DNA from: [Mycobacterium] vasticus
GTDB taxonomy: Bacteria > Actinomycetota > Actinomycetes > Mycobacteriales > Mycobacteriaceae
Length of the DNA: 64,000 bases
Reading direction: 5' to 3'
Assembly (NCBI RefSeq): GCF_020181595.1
Contig: NZ_CP084028.1
Coordinates: 1,067,893 to 1,131,892 of the forward strand
Both the position numbers and the translations under genes were made by a program. The notes beneath the pieces were generated by a model. That model ran no database searches and was not told the DNA's origin. It saw only the letters and a list, made by a program, of their open reading frames with translations. Below, piece after piece: positions 54,798-64,000 of the stretch (position 1 is the stretch's first letter; each line of letters starts with the position of its first letter).

Positions 54798-55619
54798 TCA
54801 GCCGAACTCCAACAGCGTCAGCGACGGGCGCGCGTCGGCGAGGAACCGCATCCGGTAGGCGGCCGGCAGCACGGTGCCGAACAGCGGCCCGCGGCCGGCC
54901 GGCAGCGCCAGGTCGTGGACGGCCCGAACTCCCGGCACGGTGTCCACCAGCTTGGCGGTTTCGGCGGCGGTCAGGGTGAACGGCATCACCGGCGCCCGGT
55001 AGCGCAGCGAGGTCGGCACCCCGAGGCGTACCAGCCAGCCGATCACGGCCGGCGGCAGGTCGAAGATCATCCGGCCACCCGGGAAGCGTCGGGCGCATTC
55101 GGCGATCAGACCCAGTGCCTGCTCGGGCTGCAGGTACATCAGCAGCCCCTCGGCACTGATGAACACCCCGTCGGTGGCGTCCACCTGATCCATCCAGCTG
55201 TAGTCCAGCGCGGACTGGGCGATGACCGACACCTGCGGGGCGGCCGGCAGCAGCCGCTCACGGATCTCGATGATCGGCGGCAGATCGACGGTGAGCCAAC
55301 GGAATTGGGGATCGGCAACGGCCTCGCTGAGCCGCCAGAAACTGGTTTGCAGGCCCTCGGCCAAGGCCACCACGGTGCCCGTGGGGTACTTGGCGAAGAA
55401 GCGCAGCGCCTCGGCGTCGATACCCAGCGCTCGCACGGCGATGTCCTGGCGGGTCGAGCCGAACTTGGCGAAGTCGAAATCGATCGAGTCCGCCAGTCGC
55501 ACCGCCATCGGGTCGTCGATGATCCGGTCGGGACGACGGGCCTCCCTGGCCCGCGCGTTCAGCGTCAGCAGGGCGGTCTCGGACACGCCGGTAAGGGTGA
55601 CTTTTTCGGTCTGGCTCAC
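54798..55619 (-). CDS. omt: O-methyltransferase of the LCM/Tcmp family, Rv1153c-like
   Basis: 273 residues. N-terminus TGVSETALLTLNARAREARRPDRIIDDPMAVRLAD then VALAEGLQTSFWRLS (SAM motif) and TVDLPPIIEIRERLLP. Same family, length and neighbourhood as M. tuberculosis Omt (Rv1153c). Substrate unknown. GTG start. Convergent with the GntR gene, only 4 bp apart. Confidence 0.87.
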   Translation of the reverse strand: MSQTEKVTLTGVSETALLTLNARAREARRPDRIIDDPMAVRLADSIDFDFAKFGSTRQDIAVRALGIDAEALRFFAKYPTGTVVALAEGLQTSFWRLSEAVADPQFRWLTVDLPPIIEIRERLLPAAPQVSVIAQSALDYSWMDQVDATDGVFISAEGLLMYLQPEQALGLIAECARRFPGGRMIFDLPPAVIGWLVRLGVPTSLRYRAPVMPFTLTAAETAKLVDTVPGVRAVHDLALPAGRGPLFGTVLPAAYRMRFLADARPSLTLLEFG

Positions 55620-55643
55620 CTTCCCGACCTTACCGGGGCGGCC

Positions 55644-56156
55644 TCAACGCAGCACTTTGCTCAGGGTGCGCAGGTTGCGGGTGGTGGTGCACGGCGCGTA
55701 CCGCCTGTTGCCCATGGTTCTGCCGACGGCGCTGGTCAGGGTGTCGCCCTTGGGGATCTGCCAGTAGATCACCCCGTCGCCGAGCGTGATCTTCTCGTGC
55801 GCTTCGGCGAGCGGTGCCAGCTCGCTGAGCACCGTCTCGTCGGCGACGAACGTGACGTAGGAATGCCACCCGTTGACCTCGGGCTCGAACGGGAAGCCCT
55901 CGACGATGCCGCGCAGCGTGCCGATGTCGTAGACCAGCACCCACGCCTGGTAGCCGAAGCGTTCCCGCAACGCCGCCTCGGCCGTGGCGCGCACCGTCGC
56001 GGCATTCTCGGGGGAGTCCAGCAGTACGTTGCCGCTGGCGAGCAGGGTCCGTACGTCGGTGAATCCGGCATGGGTCAGCGCGTCGGCGACGTCGGCCATT
56101 TTGAGGTTGACTCCGCCGACGTTGACACCCCGCAGGAACGCCGCATACCGGGTCAT
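55644..56156 (-). CDS. DUF1697 family protein
   Basis: 170 residues. MTRYAAFLRGVNVGGVNLKM then LRTL-type LLASGNVLLDS and the C-terminal NRRYAPCTTTRNLRTLSKVL are the hallmarks of DUF1697. The function is unknown. The ATG at 56156 fits the family N-terminus; longer starts are rejected. Divergent from the Rv1155-like gene. Confidence 0.87.
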   Translation of the reverse strand: MTRYAAFLRGVNVGGVNLKMADVADALTHAGFTDVRTLLASGNVLLDSPENAATVRATAEAALRERFGYQAWVLVYDIGTLRGIVEGFPFEPEVNGWHSYVTFVADETVLSELAPLAEAHEKITLGDGVIYWQIPKGDTLTSAVGRTMGNRRYAPCTTTRNLRTLSKVLR

Positions 56157-56170
56157 CTGCGCGATGGTAA

Positions 56171-56653
<483 letters not shown>

Positions 56654-56667
56654 GCTAGGCTCCGGGC

Positions 56668-56841
56668 ATGGCCGAATCAGATGCTGCCGCAGACGAGAAC
56701 AAGCGCAAGTTCCGAGAGGCCCTGGACCGCAAGAACGCCAAGGCATCCGGTGGTTCCGACCACAAGGACGGCGGCGCCAAGCAGTCGCGGTCGCACGGAT
56801 CGCTGGAGAACCGCCGGGAGTTCCGCCGCAAGAGTGGGTAG
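56668..56841 (+). CDS. DUF5302-like small hydrophilic protein
   Basis: 57 residues: MAESDAAADENKRKFREALD then RKNAKASGG...ENRREFRRKSG. The N-terminal KRKFREALDRK and C-terminal FRRKSG are the pattern I associate with actinobacterial DUF5302. It is strongly charged and probably disordered. It lies in the Rv1155 operon, 14 bp downstream. Function unknown. Confidence 0.75.
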   Translation: MAESDAAADENKRKFREALDRKNAKASGGSDHKDGGAKQSRSHGSLENRREFRRKSG

Positions 56842-56844
56842 CTC

Positions 56845-57153
56845 CTACTGCACCGGGCAGGCGTACTTGCGCGCCACTTCCATCAACCGCTGGTCCGCGC
56901 CCGGCCCGATGACGCCCTGGGCGGCGAGTTCCAACCCGATGTAGCCGGGCAGACCGCCCTCGCACGCCTGGTGGGCCACCCGCCACGCGGTGTCCGGATT
57001 CAGGTTGAACCCGTTGCGCTCCAGGCCGGCCATGTAGGTGTCGAACTCCGGAGTGCCCTGATCCGGGATGGCGCCGGCCGCGGGGGCCAGGGCCAGGGTT
57101 GCGGCGCCGGCGGTCACCACCGCCGCGAAAAGAGCTTTCACTGCACGCCTCAC
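56845..57153 (-). CDS. secreted DUF732 family protein
   Basis: 102 residues from GTG 57153, with AAGGAGG at 5 nt. The signal peptide is VKALFAAVVTAGAATLALAPAAGA, followed by DUF732 features: FDTYMAGLERNGFNLNPDTAWRVAHQACEGG and the final CPVQ, two Cys likely forming a disulfide. DUF732 proteins are small exported mycobacterial proteins of unknown function. Convergent with the DUF5302-like gene. Confidence 0.88.
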   Translation of the reverse strand: MRRAVKALFAAVVTAGAATLALAPAAGAIPDQGTPEFDTYMAGLERNGFNLNPDTAWRVAHQACEGGLPGYIGLELAAQGVIGPGADQRLMEVARKYACPVQ

Positions 57154-57232
57154 GCCTGCCTCCTTGCCGGGTGTTGTGGATACACGGTTGCACACTCCAC
57201 TGACATTCACACGCGGTCATAGACTGTGCGCC

Positions 57233-57814
57233 ATGGCGAAGCTGCAGTTGGTGGGGGACCCGGCCGCCGATGCCCTGTTGGGCGCCGACCCGTTCGCGTT
57301 GCTGGTGGGGATGCTGCTCGATCAGCAGATTCCGATGGAGGTCGCCTTCGCCGGGCCGAAGAAGCTCGCCGACCGGATGGGCGGCCTGGACCCGCACGAC
57401 ATCGCCGGTCGCGACCCCGAAGAGTTCGCCGCCTTGTGCGCGGAAAAGCCTGCCATACACCGCTTTCCGGGCTCGATGGCCGGCCGCATCCAGGCTCTGG
57501 CGCGGGCGCTGGTCGATCAGTACGGCGGCGACGCGACGGCGCTGTGGACGGTCGGTGAACCCGATGGTGCCGAGGTGTTGAAGCGCCTCAAGGCGCTGCC
57601 CGGGTACGGCGAGCAGAAGGCGCGGATCTTTCTGGCGCTGCTCGGCAAGCAGTACGGCGTGACCCCGAGCGGCTGGCGCGAGGCGGCCGGTGCCTACGGC
57701 GGCCCCGGCACCTACCTGTCTATCGCCGACGTCGTGGATGCCGCGTCGCTGCAACAGGTACGGTCCACCAAGAAGGCGAACAAACAGGCTGCGAAGCAGG
57801 CCCGTCAGGGCTGA
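57233..57814 (+). CDS. HhH-GPD family protein, Rv1156-like
   Basis: 193 residues. It resembles the base-excision glycosylase HhH-GPD fold: LLVGMLLDQQIPMEVAFAGPKKL and the hairpin LKALPGYGEQKARIFLALLG. The catalytic Asp usual in the GPD loop is not clear, and the C-terminus is Lys-rich (KKANKQAAKQARQ). Position and length match Rv1156. Glycosylase activity is unproven. ATG 57233. Confidence 0.85.
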   Translation: MAKLQLVGDPAADALLGADPFALLVGMLLDQQIPMEVAFAGPKKLADRMGGLDPHDIAGRDPEEFAALCAEKPAIHRFPGSMAGRIQALARALVDQYGGDATALWTVGEPDGAEVLKRLKALPGYGEQKARIFLALLGKQYGVTPSGWREAAGAYGGPGTYLSIADVVDAASLQQVRSTKKANKQAAKQARQG

Positions 57815-57839
57815 TCAGCGCAACAGAAAGGCGTCTGAC

Positions 57840-57986
57840 ATGAAGACCCACCTCAACTGCCCGTGCGGCGAGGCCATCGTCGGCAAGGACGAAGACGAAC
57901 TGGTCGACCTGACCCAGAAGCATCTCGCGGATGCGCACCCCGGCATGAGCTACGGCCGGGACGAAATCCTCTTCATGGCCTACTGA
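57840..57986 (+). CDS. DUF1059-like small protein
   Basis: 48 residues: MKTHLNCPCGEAIVGKDEDE then LVDLTQKHLADAHPG, ending DEILFMAY. The C-x-C plus His pattern and the helix match DUF1059. A purine-rich AGAAAGG precedes the ATG. It follows the HhH-GPD gene by 25 bp. Function unknown. Confidence 0.82.
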   Translation: MKTHLNCPCGEAIVGKDEDELVDLTQKHLADAHPGMSYGRDEILFMAY

Positions 57987-58012
57987 CGCACACTCGCGGG
58001 GGTTTCCCCCGC

Positions 58013-59002
58013 TCAGGGCACCACCGTCGAACCGATGGTCGGCAGGAAGTTGCACTGGTGGTCCTTGGTGGACACCTGACCGAAGATCGTCGACATGATG
58101 CTGCCCGAACCGGTGTCGACGATCGCGGTGAGCGTCGTGGGCCCCTCCGGGTTGATGTCGGTGCGCGGCTGCAGCGTGGCGCTGCCGGACTTGCCGGTGG
58201 TCAGGTTCACCCAGGTGACGTTCAACGGCAGCTTCTGGGTCTCGGCCGGCCCGGGTGTGCCCACCGCGGTGAACACGTAGGCGGTCTGGCCGGGCTTGGG
58301 TCCGGGCGTGGGAATGGGCGCCGGGCCGGCCACCGACAGCGCTGAGGCGATGACGTTGCCGCCGTCGGCCTGGCAGTTCGAGCCGATGGACGGGTACATG
58401 AAGTCCTGGGTGGGAGGCGCGTCCGGGCCGAACCCCGAGTTGGCTGCGGGTGCGGCAGCCGGGCCTGCGACGTCGGCGCCGGGGGCGGCCTCAGGTGCTG
58501 GGCCGGCGGCTTCCGGAGCGGGTGCCGGCGCGGCGACGACGGCCTCGGGCGCGGCGGGGACTGCCTCGGGCGCGTTCACCAGGGCCAGCGGGCCCACCGA
58601 TTTGGCCGGGTCGATGCCGGTGGGCAGGTGCGCCTCCATGCCGGGGGCCGAGCCGGCGGTCGGTACGTGCTCGGCGGCCAACGCGGCCTCCGGGGGCGAC
58701 TGCACGAACTGCGCCACCGAGTCGGCCACCTGACGCGAACCGGCGGGCGCCGAGGAGTTGCCGGTGAACGCGGCGGCGGCGGCCATCAGCAGCGAGGTCG
58801 CTCCGGCCGGGTCGGCGGCCGCCTGCTGGATCACCGGGCTCAGCTGCTCCAGCGCCGGCAGGCCCGGGAAGCCCGCGACGGGCAGCGGCAGGGCCGGAAT
58901 GGCCGGGTCGGCGGCGGCCACACCCAGGCCGCCGAGGACCAGAGTGGCCGACGATCCGACGGCGATGGCGGTGGTGCTGAACAGTGTCCGGAGGCGCGAC
59001 AT
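58013..59002 (-). CDS. secreted Ala/Pro-rich protein, Rv1157c-like
   Basis: 329 residues. Signal peptide: LRTLFSTTAIAVGSSATLVLGGLGVAAADP. The central part is Ala/Pro/Val low complexity (PEAVPAAPEAVVAAPAPAPEAAG). A folded C-terminal domain (DAPPTQDFMYPSIGSNCQADGG...KDHQCNFLPTIGSTVVP) holds two Cys. The layout and location match Rv1157c. It is probably cell-wall associated; no function known. Confidence 0.87.
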   Translation of the reverse strand: MSRLRTLFSTTAIAVGSSATLVLGGLGVAAADPAIPALPLPVAGFPGLPALEQLSPVIQQAAADPAGATSLLMAAAAAFTGNSSAPAGSRQVADSVAQFVQSPPEAALAAEHVPTAGSAPGMEAHLPTGIDPAKSVGPLALVNAPEAVPAAPEAVVAAPAPAPEAAGPAPEAAPGADVAGPAAAPAANSGFGPDAPPTQDFMYPSIGSNCQADGGNVIASALSVAGPAPIPTPGPKPGQTAYVFTAVGTPGPAETQKLPLNVTWVNLTTGKSGSATLQPRTDINPEGPTTLTAIVDTGSGSIMSTIFGQVSTKDHQCNFLPTIGSTVVP

Positions 59003-59088
59003 GAGATCCCCAATCTCTCGGCGGTGGCGTCTACAAAAACCGAAGCTAGCGTGTTACTGGTGAGGCTCAAGTGACACGTGTGTGATTT

Positions 59089-60366
59089 ATGGAACCGTTA
59101 CGGACCCGAACCTCGACGGTGATCAGCCCGCCGTTCGCTACAGTCATGCCGGTAGACACCACCCTGCACACCCCGGCCGCGCGCTCGTGGACCAACCGAC
59201 TGATCGCCTGGGCCCCGCTGCTGCTGGCGATCAGCATCGCCGCGCGACTCGCCTGGACCTATCTGACCCCGCGCGGCGCCAACTTCGTCGACCTGCACGT
59301 CTACATCTCCGGTGGCGCCGCACTGGGCGGGCCCGGCGCGCTGTATGACTACGTCTACGCCGACCAGACCCCGGACTTCCCGCTGCCGTTCACCTACCCG
59401 CCGTTTGCCGCGGTGGTGTTCTACCCACTGCACTTCCTGCCGTTCGGGCTGGTCGCGCTCTGCTGGCAGATCGGCACGATGGCCGCGCTCTACGGCGTGA
59501 TCAGGCTCAGTCAGCGCCTGCTCGGCGGTTCGGCCGCCGGCGGCCACGGGATGGCGATGCTGTGGACGGCCGTCGGTATCTGGACCGAACCGCTGCGCAG
59601 CACCTTCGACTACGGCCAGATCAACGTGATCCTGGCACTGGCAGTGCTCTACGCCGTCTACAGCAGCCGGTGGTGGGTGTCGGGCCTGCTGGTCGGACTG
59701 GCCGCCGGGGTGAAGCTCACCCCGGCCATCGCCGGGGTCTACCTGGCCGGGGCGCGGCGCTGGGCGGCCGCGGCGTTCTCGGCCGTCGTCTTCGCCGGCA
59801 CCATCGCGGTGTCGGTATGGGCCGCCGGAGACCAGGTCCGCCGCTACTTCACCGAGCTGCTCGGCGACGCGCACCGGGTGGGGCCGATCGCCACGTCGTT
59901 CAACCAGTCCTGGCGCGGCGGCATCGCCCGCATCCTCGGGCACGACGCCGGGTACAGCGCGCCGGTGCTGGTCGCGGTCGCCGTCACCGCCGTGCTGGCC
60001 GTGCTGGCCTGGCGTGCGCTGAGCGCCAGACCCGACCCGCTGGGGCTGCTGCTGGTGGTCGAGCTGTTCGGGCTGCTGGCCTCGCCGATCTCCTGGACCC
60101 ATCACTGGGTGTGGCTGGTGCCGCTGATGATCTGGCTGCTGGCGGGTCCCTACGCCGATCGCCGCGGAGCCCGCGTATTGGGCTGGGTCTGGCTGGCACT
60201 GACCGTCGTCGGCGTGCCGTGGCTGCTGAGCTTCTTCCAGCCGACCATCTGGGAGATCGGCCGGCCCTGGTACCTGGCGTGGGCCGGACTGGTCTACATC
60301 GTCGGCGCGCTGGCCACGCTGGCCTGGATGGCGACCGTGCGCGTCAGCTCGCCAGCAGCCGATTGA
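59089..60366 (+). CDS. pimE: polyprenol-phosphate-mannose-dependent alpha-1,2-mannosyltransferase PimE
   Basis: 425 residues, about ten transmembrane helices, GT-C fold (DUF2029/GT87). The Asp in [10 protein letters not shown] (residue 68 from this start) corresponds to the catalytic Asp reported for PimE. It adds the fifth mannose in the synthesis of AcPIM6 on the periplasmic side. The start is uncertain: ATG 59089 gives near-family length, ATG 59146 would be shorter. The 3' end overlaps the convergent dehydratase gene by 23 bp. Order as Rv1159. Confidence 0.92.
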   Translation: MEPLRTRTSTVISPPFATVMPVDTTLHTPAARSWTNRLIAWAPLLLAISIAARLAWTYLTPRGANFVDLHVYISGGAALGGPGALYDYVYADQTPDFPLPFTYPPFAAVVFYPLHFLPFGLVALCWQIGTMAALYGVIRLSQRLLGGSAAGGHGMAMLWTAVGIWTEPLRSTFDYGQINVILALAVLYAVYSSRWWVSGLLVGLAAGVKLTPAIAGVYLAGARRWAAAAFSAVVFAGTIAVSVWAAGDQVRRYFTELLGDAHRVGPIATSFNQSWRGGIARILGHDAGYSAPVLVAVAVTAVLAVLAWRALSARPDPLGLLLVVELFGLLASPISWTHHWVWLVPLMIWLLAGPYADRRGARVLGWVWLALTVVGVPWLLSFFQPTIWEIGRPWYLAWAGLVYIVGALATLAWMATVRVSSPAAD

Positions 60367-60628
60367 TCTCGATCGCCAGCCCGACGTCCTTCTCGGTTAT
60401 CCCGCCGGCAGAGTGTGTCACCAGTGTGAACAGCACAGTGCGCCAACGGATATCGATGTCGGGATGATGATCGACGGCCTCGGCGTGCTCGGCCACCCGA
60501 CGCACCGCGTCGATGCCGGCCAGAAACGCCGGAAACGTCACCGAACGGCGCAGCGTGCCGTCGACCCGCTCCCAGCCGTCCAGGCCCGACAACGCCGCGT
60601 CCACCTGATCATCAGTCAACAAAGCCAT
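60344..60628 (-). CDS. 4a-hydroxytetrahydrobiopterin dehydratase (PCD/DCoH) family
   Basis: 94 residues. The signature [16 protein letters not shown]...[11 protein letters not shown] contains the conserved His-His and the later Asp. It corresponds to Rv1159A. It recycles the pterin carbinolamine or has another pterin role; the usual phenylalanine hydroxylase is not seen nearby. It overlaps pimE tail to tail. Confidence 0.92.
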   Translation of the reverse strand: MALLTDDQVDAALSGLDGWERVDGTLRRSVTFPAFLAGIDAVRRVAEHAEAVDHHPDIDIRWRTVLFTLVTHSAGGITEKDVGLAIEINRLLAS

Positions 60629-60661
60629 ACCCGACGGTAGGCCGGTATAGCCTCACACGCC

Positions 60662-61063
60662 ATGTCCACCCAGATCGTCGTCGCCGGAGCCGTGATCGCC
60701 GACACCGAGGCCGGGCCGGCGCTGCTGATCGCCCAGCGCCGCCGGCCACCGGAGCTGGCCGGCCTGTGGGAACTGCCCGGCGGCAAGGTGCAGCCGGGTG
60801 AGAGCGAACCCGCGGCCCTGGCACGTGAGCTCGCCGAGGAGCTGGGCCTGGACGTCGACGCGATCAGGGTGGGGCAGCGTATCGGTGCCGATGTCGAGCT
60901 GCCGGGCCTGATCCTGCGGGCCTACCGCGTTGACCGGGTCCGCGGCGAGCCCCGCCCCGACGACCATCAGGCGCTGCGCTGGGTGACCGCTGTGGAGTTG
61001 TCGGACATCGCCTGGGTACCCGCTGACAGAGCTTGGCTCCCCGACCTGGCTCGGGCACTGTAG
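60662..61063 (+). CDS. mutT2: Nudix hydrolase MutT2
   Basis: 133 residues. The complete Nudix box GGKVQPGESEPAALARELAEEL (Gx5Ex7REUxEExGU) is at residues about 39-61. The position before narG matches Rv1160 MutT2, which hydrolyses 5-methyl-CTP/dCTP and 8-oxo-dGTP. Divergent from the dehydratase gene, 33 bp apart. Confidence 0.93.
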   Translation: MSTQIVVAGAVIADTEAGPALLIAQRRRPPELAGLWELPGGKVQPGESEPAALARELAEELGLDVDAIRVGQRIGADVELPGLILRAYRVDRVRGEPRPDDHQALRWVTAVELSDIAWVPADRAWLPDLARAL

Positions 61064-61144
61064 GTGAAACAAGCCTGTTAAATCTGCGTACGGCATCAGT
61101 CGTAGGGCGATATAGAGCGTCACAGCTCGCTACCCTCTAAGTCA

Positions 61145-61220
61145 GATCCCCAGATGGCGTGCTGCGGCGCCGGACGGCAGCAAGCCCCGCCGGAGTGCGG
61201 CTACCCCTTATAAGGAGATC
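61145..61220 (+). promoter_or_regulatory. structured narG leader that could hide the ribosome site
   Basis: GATCCCC (61145-61151) can pair with GGAGATC (61214-61220), which contains the narG Shine-Dalgarno. Inside lie stems GCTGC/GCAGC (61161-61165/61177-61181) and CCGC/GCGG (61187-61190/61197-61200). The fold is riboswitch-like, but no known class is recognised. Confidence 0.4.
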
Positions 61221-61223
61221 CGC

Positions 61224-64000
61224 ATGACCAAAGCTGCGCCCCGCATCGGCGGCCCCCTCGAAGAGCTGCTGGAACGCGGCGGCCGATTCTTCACCCCCGG
61301 CCAGTTCTCCGATGATCTGCGCACCGTCACCCACCGCGGCGGGCGCCAGGCCGACGTGTTCTACCGGGACCGCTGGAGCCACGACAAGGTGGTGCGCTCG
61401 ACCCACGGAGTGAACTGCACCGGTTCGTGCTCCTGGAAGATCTTCGTCAAGGACGGGATCATCACCTGGGAGAACCAGGCCACCGACTACCCGTCGGTGG
61501 GCCCGGACCGTCCCGAGTACGAGCCGCGCGGCTGCCCGCGTGGGGCGTCGTTCTCCTGGTACTCCTACTCGCCGACCCGGGTGCGCTACCCGTACGCCCG
61601 GGGCGTGCTGGTCGAGTTGTACCGGGAGGCCAAGGCGCGGCTCGGCGACCCGGTGGACGCCTGGGCGGACATCCAGGCCGACCCCGAGCGGCGGCGGCGC
61701 TACCAACAGGCCCGCGGCAAAGGTGGATTGGTCCGGGTGAGCTGGGCCGAGGCCACCGAGATGATCGCCGCCGCGCACGTGCACACCATCAAGACCTACG
61801 GCCCGGACCGGGTCGCCGGGTTCTCGCCGATCCCGGCGATGTCGATGGTGTCGTTCGCCGCCGGATCCCGGTTCGTTCAGCTGCTCGGCGGCGTGATGAC
61901 GTCGTTCTACGACTGGTACGCCGACCTGCCGGTGGCCTCGCCCCAGGTGTTCGGCGACCAGACCGACGTCCCCGAATCCGGCGACTGGTGGGATGCCGCG
62001 TACTTGATGATGTGGGGCTCCAACGTCCCGATCACCCGGACCCCCGACGCGCACTGGATGGCCGAGGTCCGCTACCGCGGCACCAAGGTCGTCAGCGTCA
62101 GCCCCGACTACGCCGACAACACCAAGTTCGCCGACGAGTGGATGCCGTGCGCGGCCGGCACCGACGGCGCCTTGGCGATGGCGATGGGCCACGTCATCCT
62201 CACCGAGTGCTACGTCAAAAAGCAGGTGCCGTTCTTCACCGACTACGTGCGCCAGTACACCGACCTGCCGTTTCTGATCAAGCTCGAGGAGCGCGACGGG
62301 CAGCTGGTGCCGGGCAAGAACCTGACCGCGGCCGACCTGGGCCAGGATGTAGAGAACGCCGCGTTCAAGCCGGCCGTGCTCGACGAGGTCACCGACTCCG
62401 TGGTGGTACCGCACGGCTCGCTCGGGTTCCGTTGGGGCGATGAGGGTTTGGGCAAGTGGAACCTCGACCTCGGCGAGGTGCGCCCGGCGCTGAGCGTGGC
62501 CGGCGCAGCCGGTGTGAACGGCGGGGGGCGGCTGGTGTCGCTGCCCGGCTTCGACGCGGTCAGCGGCGCCGGCACCGTGGTGCAGCGCGGTGTTCCGATC
62601 CGCCAGGTCGGAGAACACCTGGTGTGCACCGTCTTCGACCTGATGCTGGCCAACTACTCGGTGGGCCGGGCCGGGCTGCCGGGTGAGTGGCCGACCGGCT
62701 ACGACGACGGTACGGCGGTCAACACCCCGGCATGGCAGGAGCCGATCACCGGGGTCTCGGCCACTCAGGCCATCCGGATTGCGCGCGAGTTCGCCGGCAA
62801 CGCAGAGGAATCCGGCGGCCGGTCGATGATCATCATGGGCAGCGGGATCTGTCAGTGGTTCCACGGTGACGCGACCTACCGGGCGGTGCTGGCGTTGCTG
62901 ATGCTGACCGGCTCGATGGGACGCAACGGCGGCGGCTGGGCGCACTACGTCGGGCAGGAGAAGGTGCGCCCGCTGACCGGCTGGCAGACGATGGCCGCGG
63001 GCAGCGACTGGTCGCGGCCGCCGCGGCAGGTGCCGGGCACCTCCTACTGGTATGCCCACACCGACCAGTGGCGCTACGACGCCTACGGCGCGGACAAGCT
63101 GACCACGCCGCTGGGTCGCGGCCGGTTCGACGGCAAGCACACGATGGACATCCTGGCGTCGGCCACCGCGATGGGCTGGAGTCCGTTCTATCCGCAGTTC
63201 GACAAGTCCAGCCTGGACGTGGCCGACGCGGCCGACTCCGCCGGCCGCGATGCGGGGGAGTACGTCGCCGAGCAACTCGCCGCGGGTGAGTTGAAGCTGT
63301 CGGTGACCGACCCGGACAACCCGGTGAACTGGCCTCGGGTGCTGACGGTGTGGCGGGCCAACCTGATCGGAGCCTCGGGCAAGGGCGGCGAATACTTCCT
63401 CAAACACCTGCTGGGTACCGACGCCAGCGTGCTGGGCGAACCGCCCGCCGGCGGAGTCAAACCGCAGGATGTGAACTGGGCAGGCGAGATTCCCGAAGGC
63501 AAGCTCGACCTGCTGATGTCGATCGACTTCCGGATGACCTCGACCACGCTGATGTCCGACGTGGTGCTGCCCGCGGCGACCTGGTACGAGAAGGCCGACC
63601 TGTCATCCACCGACATGCACCCGTACGTGCACTCGTTCGCGGCGGCAATCGACCCGCCGTGGGAGACCCGCAGCGACTACGACGCATTCGGTGCGATAGC
63701 CCGCGTATTCAGTGCGCTGGCGCGCAAGCACCTCGGGGTCCGCAACGACGTGGTGCTCACCGCGATGCAGCACGACACCGCCGATGCAATGGCCTATCCC
63801 GATGGCACCGAACGAGATTGGCTGCGAGGCGGTGAGACCCCGGTGCCGGGCAAGACCATGCCGAAGGTGACCGTGGTGGAGCGCGACTACACCGCGATCC
63901 ACGATAAGTGGCGGTCGTTGGGACCGCTGGTGGACTCACTTGGCATGACCACCAAGGGCTACACGGTGTTTCCGCACGAAGAGGTCGAAGAACTGTCCGC
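61224..64000 (+). CDS. narG: respiratory nitrate reductase alpha subunit (3' end missing)
   Basis: 925 codons are visible of about 1230. The FS0 cluster ligands are His61, Cys65, Cys69 and Cys104 (HGVNCTGSCSW and GCPRG), with spacing equal to E. coli NarG. The Mo-bis-MGD ligand Asp lies in TSFYDWYADLP. It reduces nitrate to nitrite with quinol electrons through NarHI. TAAGGAG precedes the ATG. The order mutT2-narG matches Rv1160-Rv1161. The frame continues past the window. Confidence 0.97.
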   Translation, partial: MTKAAPRIGGPLEELLERGGRFFTPGQFSDDLRTVTHRGGRQADVFYRDRWSHDKVVRSTHGVNCTGSCSWKIFVKDGIITWENQATDYPSVGPDRPEYEPRGCPRGASFSWYSYSPTRVRYPYARGVLVELYREAKARLGDPVDAWADIQADPERRRRYQQARGKGGLVRVSWAEATEMIAAAHVHTIKTYGPDRVAGFSPIPAMSMVSFAAGSRFVQLLGGVMTSFYDWYADLPVASPQVFGDQTDVPESGDWWDAAYLMMWGSNVPITRTPDAHWMAEVRYRGTKVVSVSPDYADNTKFADEWMPCAAGTDGALAMAMGHVILTECYVKKQVPFFTDYVRQYTDLPFLIKLEERDGQLVPGKNLTAADLGQDVENAAFKPAVLDEVTDSVVVPHGSLGFRWGDEGLGKWNLDLGEVRPALSVAGAAGVNGGGRLVSLPGFDAVSGAGTVVQRGVPIRQVGEHLVCTVFDLMLANYSVGRAGLPGEWPTGYDDGTAVNTPAWQEPITGVSATQAIRIAREFAGNAEESGGRSMIIMGSGICQWFHGDATYRAVLALLMLTGSMGRNGGGWAHYVGQEKVRPLTGWQTMAAGSDWSRPPRQVPGTSYWYAHTDQWRYDAYGADKLTTPLGRGRFDGKHTMDILASATAMGWSPFYPQFDKSSLDVADAADSAGRDAGEYVAEQLAAGELKLSVTDPDNPVNWPRVLTVWRANLIGASGKGGEYFLKHLLGTDASVLGEPPAGGVKPQDVNWAGEIPEGKLDLLMSIDFRMTSTTLMSDVVLPAATWYEKADLSSTDMHPYVHSFAAAIDPPWETRSDYDAFGAIARVFSALARKHLGVRNDVVLTAMQHDTADAMAYPDGTERDWLRGGETPVPGKTMPKVTVVERDYTAIHDKWRSLGPLVDSLGMTTKGYTVFPHEEVEELS

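Noticed and set aside
61137..63407. 756-codon minus-strand frame opposite narG
   Set aside because: Antisense shadow of narG caused by GC-rich third positions; composition is His/Arg/Gly-rich and no ribosome site is seen.

Overview
The window comes from a high-GC mycobacterium (Mycobacterium sensu lato). It carries a full YrbE/Mce importer operon, PimE, a NarG-type nitrate reductase, several enoyl-CoA hydratases, acyl-CoA dehydrogenase, P450s, and a gene order at the right end matching M. tuberculosis Rv1151c to Rv1161. No rRNA, tRNA, CRISPR array, insertion sequence or integrase was seen.

Layout. (1) 1-7.8 kb: a lipid-metabolism run (alpha/beta hydrolase, WS/DGAT-like acyltransferase, DoxX, acyl-CoA dehydrogenase), a DUF3556-type membrane protein preceded by a perfect KstR-type operator, a FadR-type regulator, a sterol-desaturase-family oxygenase and a crotonase. 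(2) 8.1-10.8 kb: metE on the minus strand, with a cobalamin riboswitch in its leader and a 17-bp hairpin terminator. (3) 10.8-43.6 kb: a catabolic island with a luciferase-like oxidoreductase, a DapB-like reductase, a mycofactocin-type SDR, a tandem-domain TetR regulator (Mce3R-like), an amidohydrolase, a complete yrbEAB-mceABCDEF operon, two AveC-like membrane proteins (one with a 30-aa membrane peptide upstream), three P450s, SDRs, an ALDH, a NorQ/NorD-like MoxR-VWA pair, an orphan periplasmic-binding-fold protein without signal peptide, a thiolase, an enoyl-CoA hydratase and a gamma-carbonic-anhydrase-like protein. (4) 43.7-47.4 kb: CPBP protease, echA10/mcr divergent pair, nitronate-monooxygenase-like gene. 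(5) 47.5-52.7 kb: a TetR-controlled aromatic meta-cleavage cluster (flavin hydroxylase, C-C hydrolase, extradiol dioxygenase, amidohydrolase). (6) 53-64 kb: conserved mycobacterial core (methyltransferase, sirtuin, GntR, omt, F420-binding Rv1155-like, PimE, MutT2, narG).

The most notable observation is a shared, imperfectly palindromic 19-bp element before seven transcription units of region 3, including the tandem TetR gene, the mce operon, and the promoters leading into the P450/beta-oxidation operon. Two copies are identical over 19 bp and two others share 17 bp. At three sites the element covers the -35 box of a recognisable promoter. I infer that one single-chain TetR 'dimer' represses the whole uptake-plus-catabolism programme. 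The substrate is not evident; the enzyme set (P450 hydroxylation, alcohol and aldehyde oxidation, CoA-ester beta-oxidation, Mce import) suits a hydrophobic sterol- or terpenoid-like compound.

Functional assignments rest on motifs and recalled family features; no database search was run.
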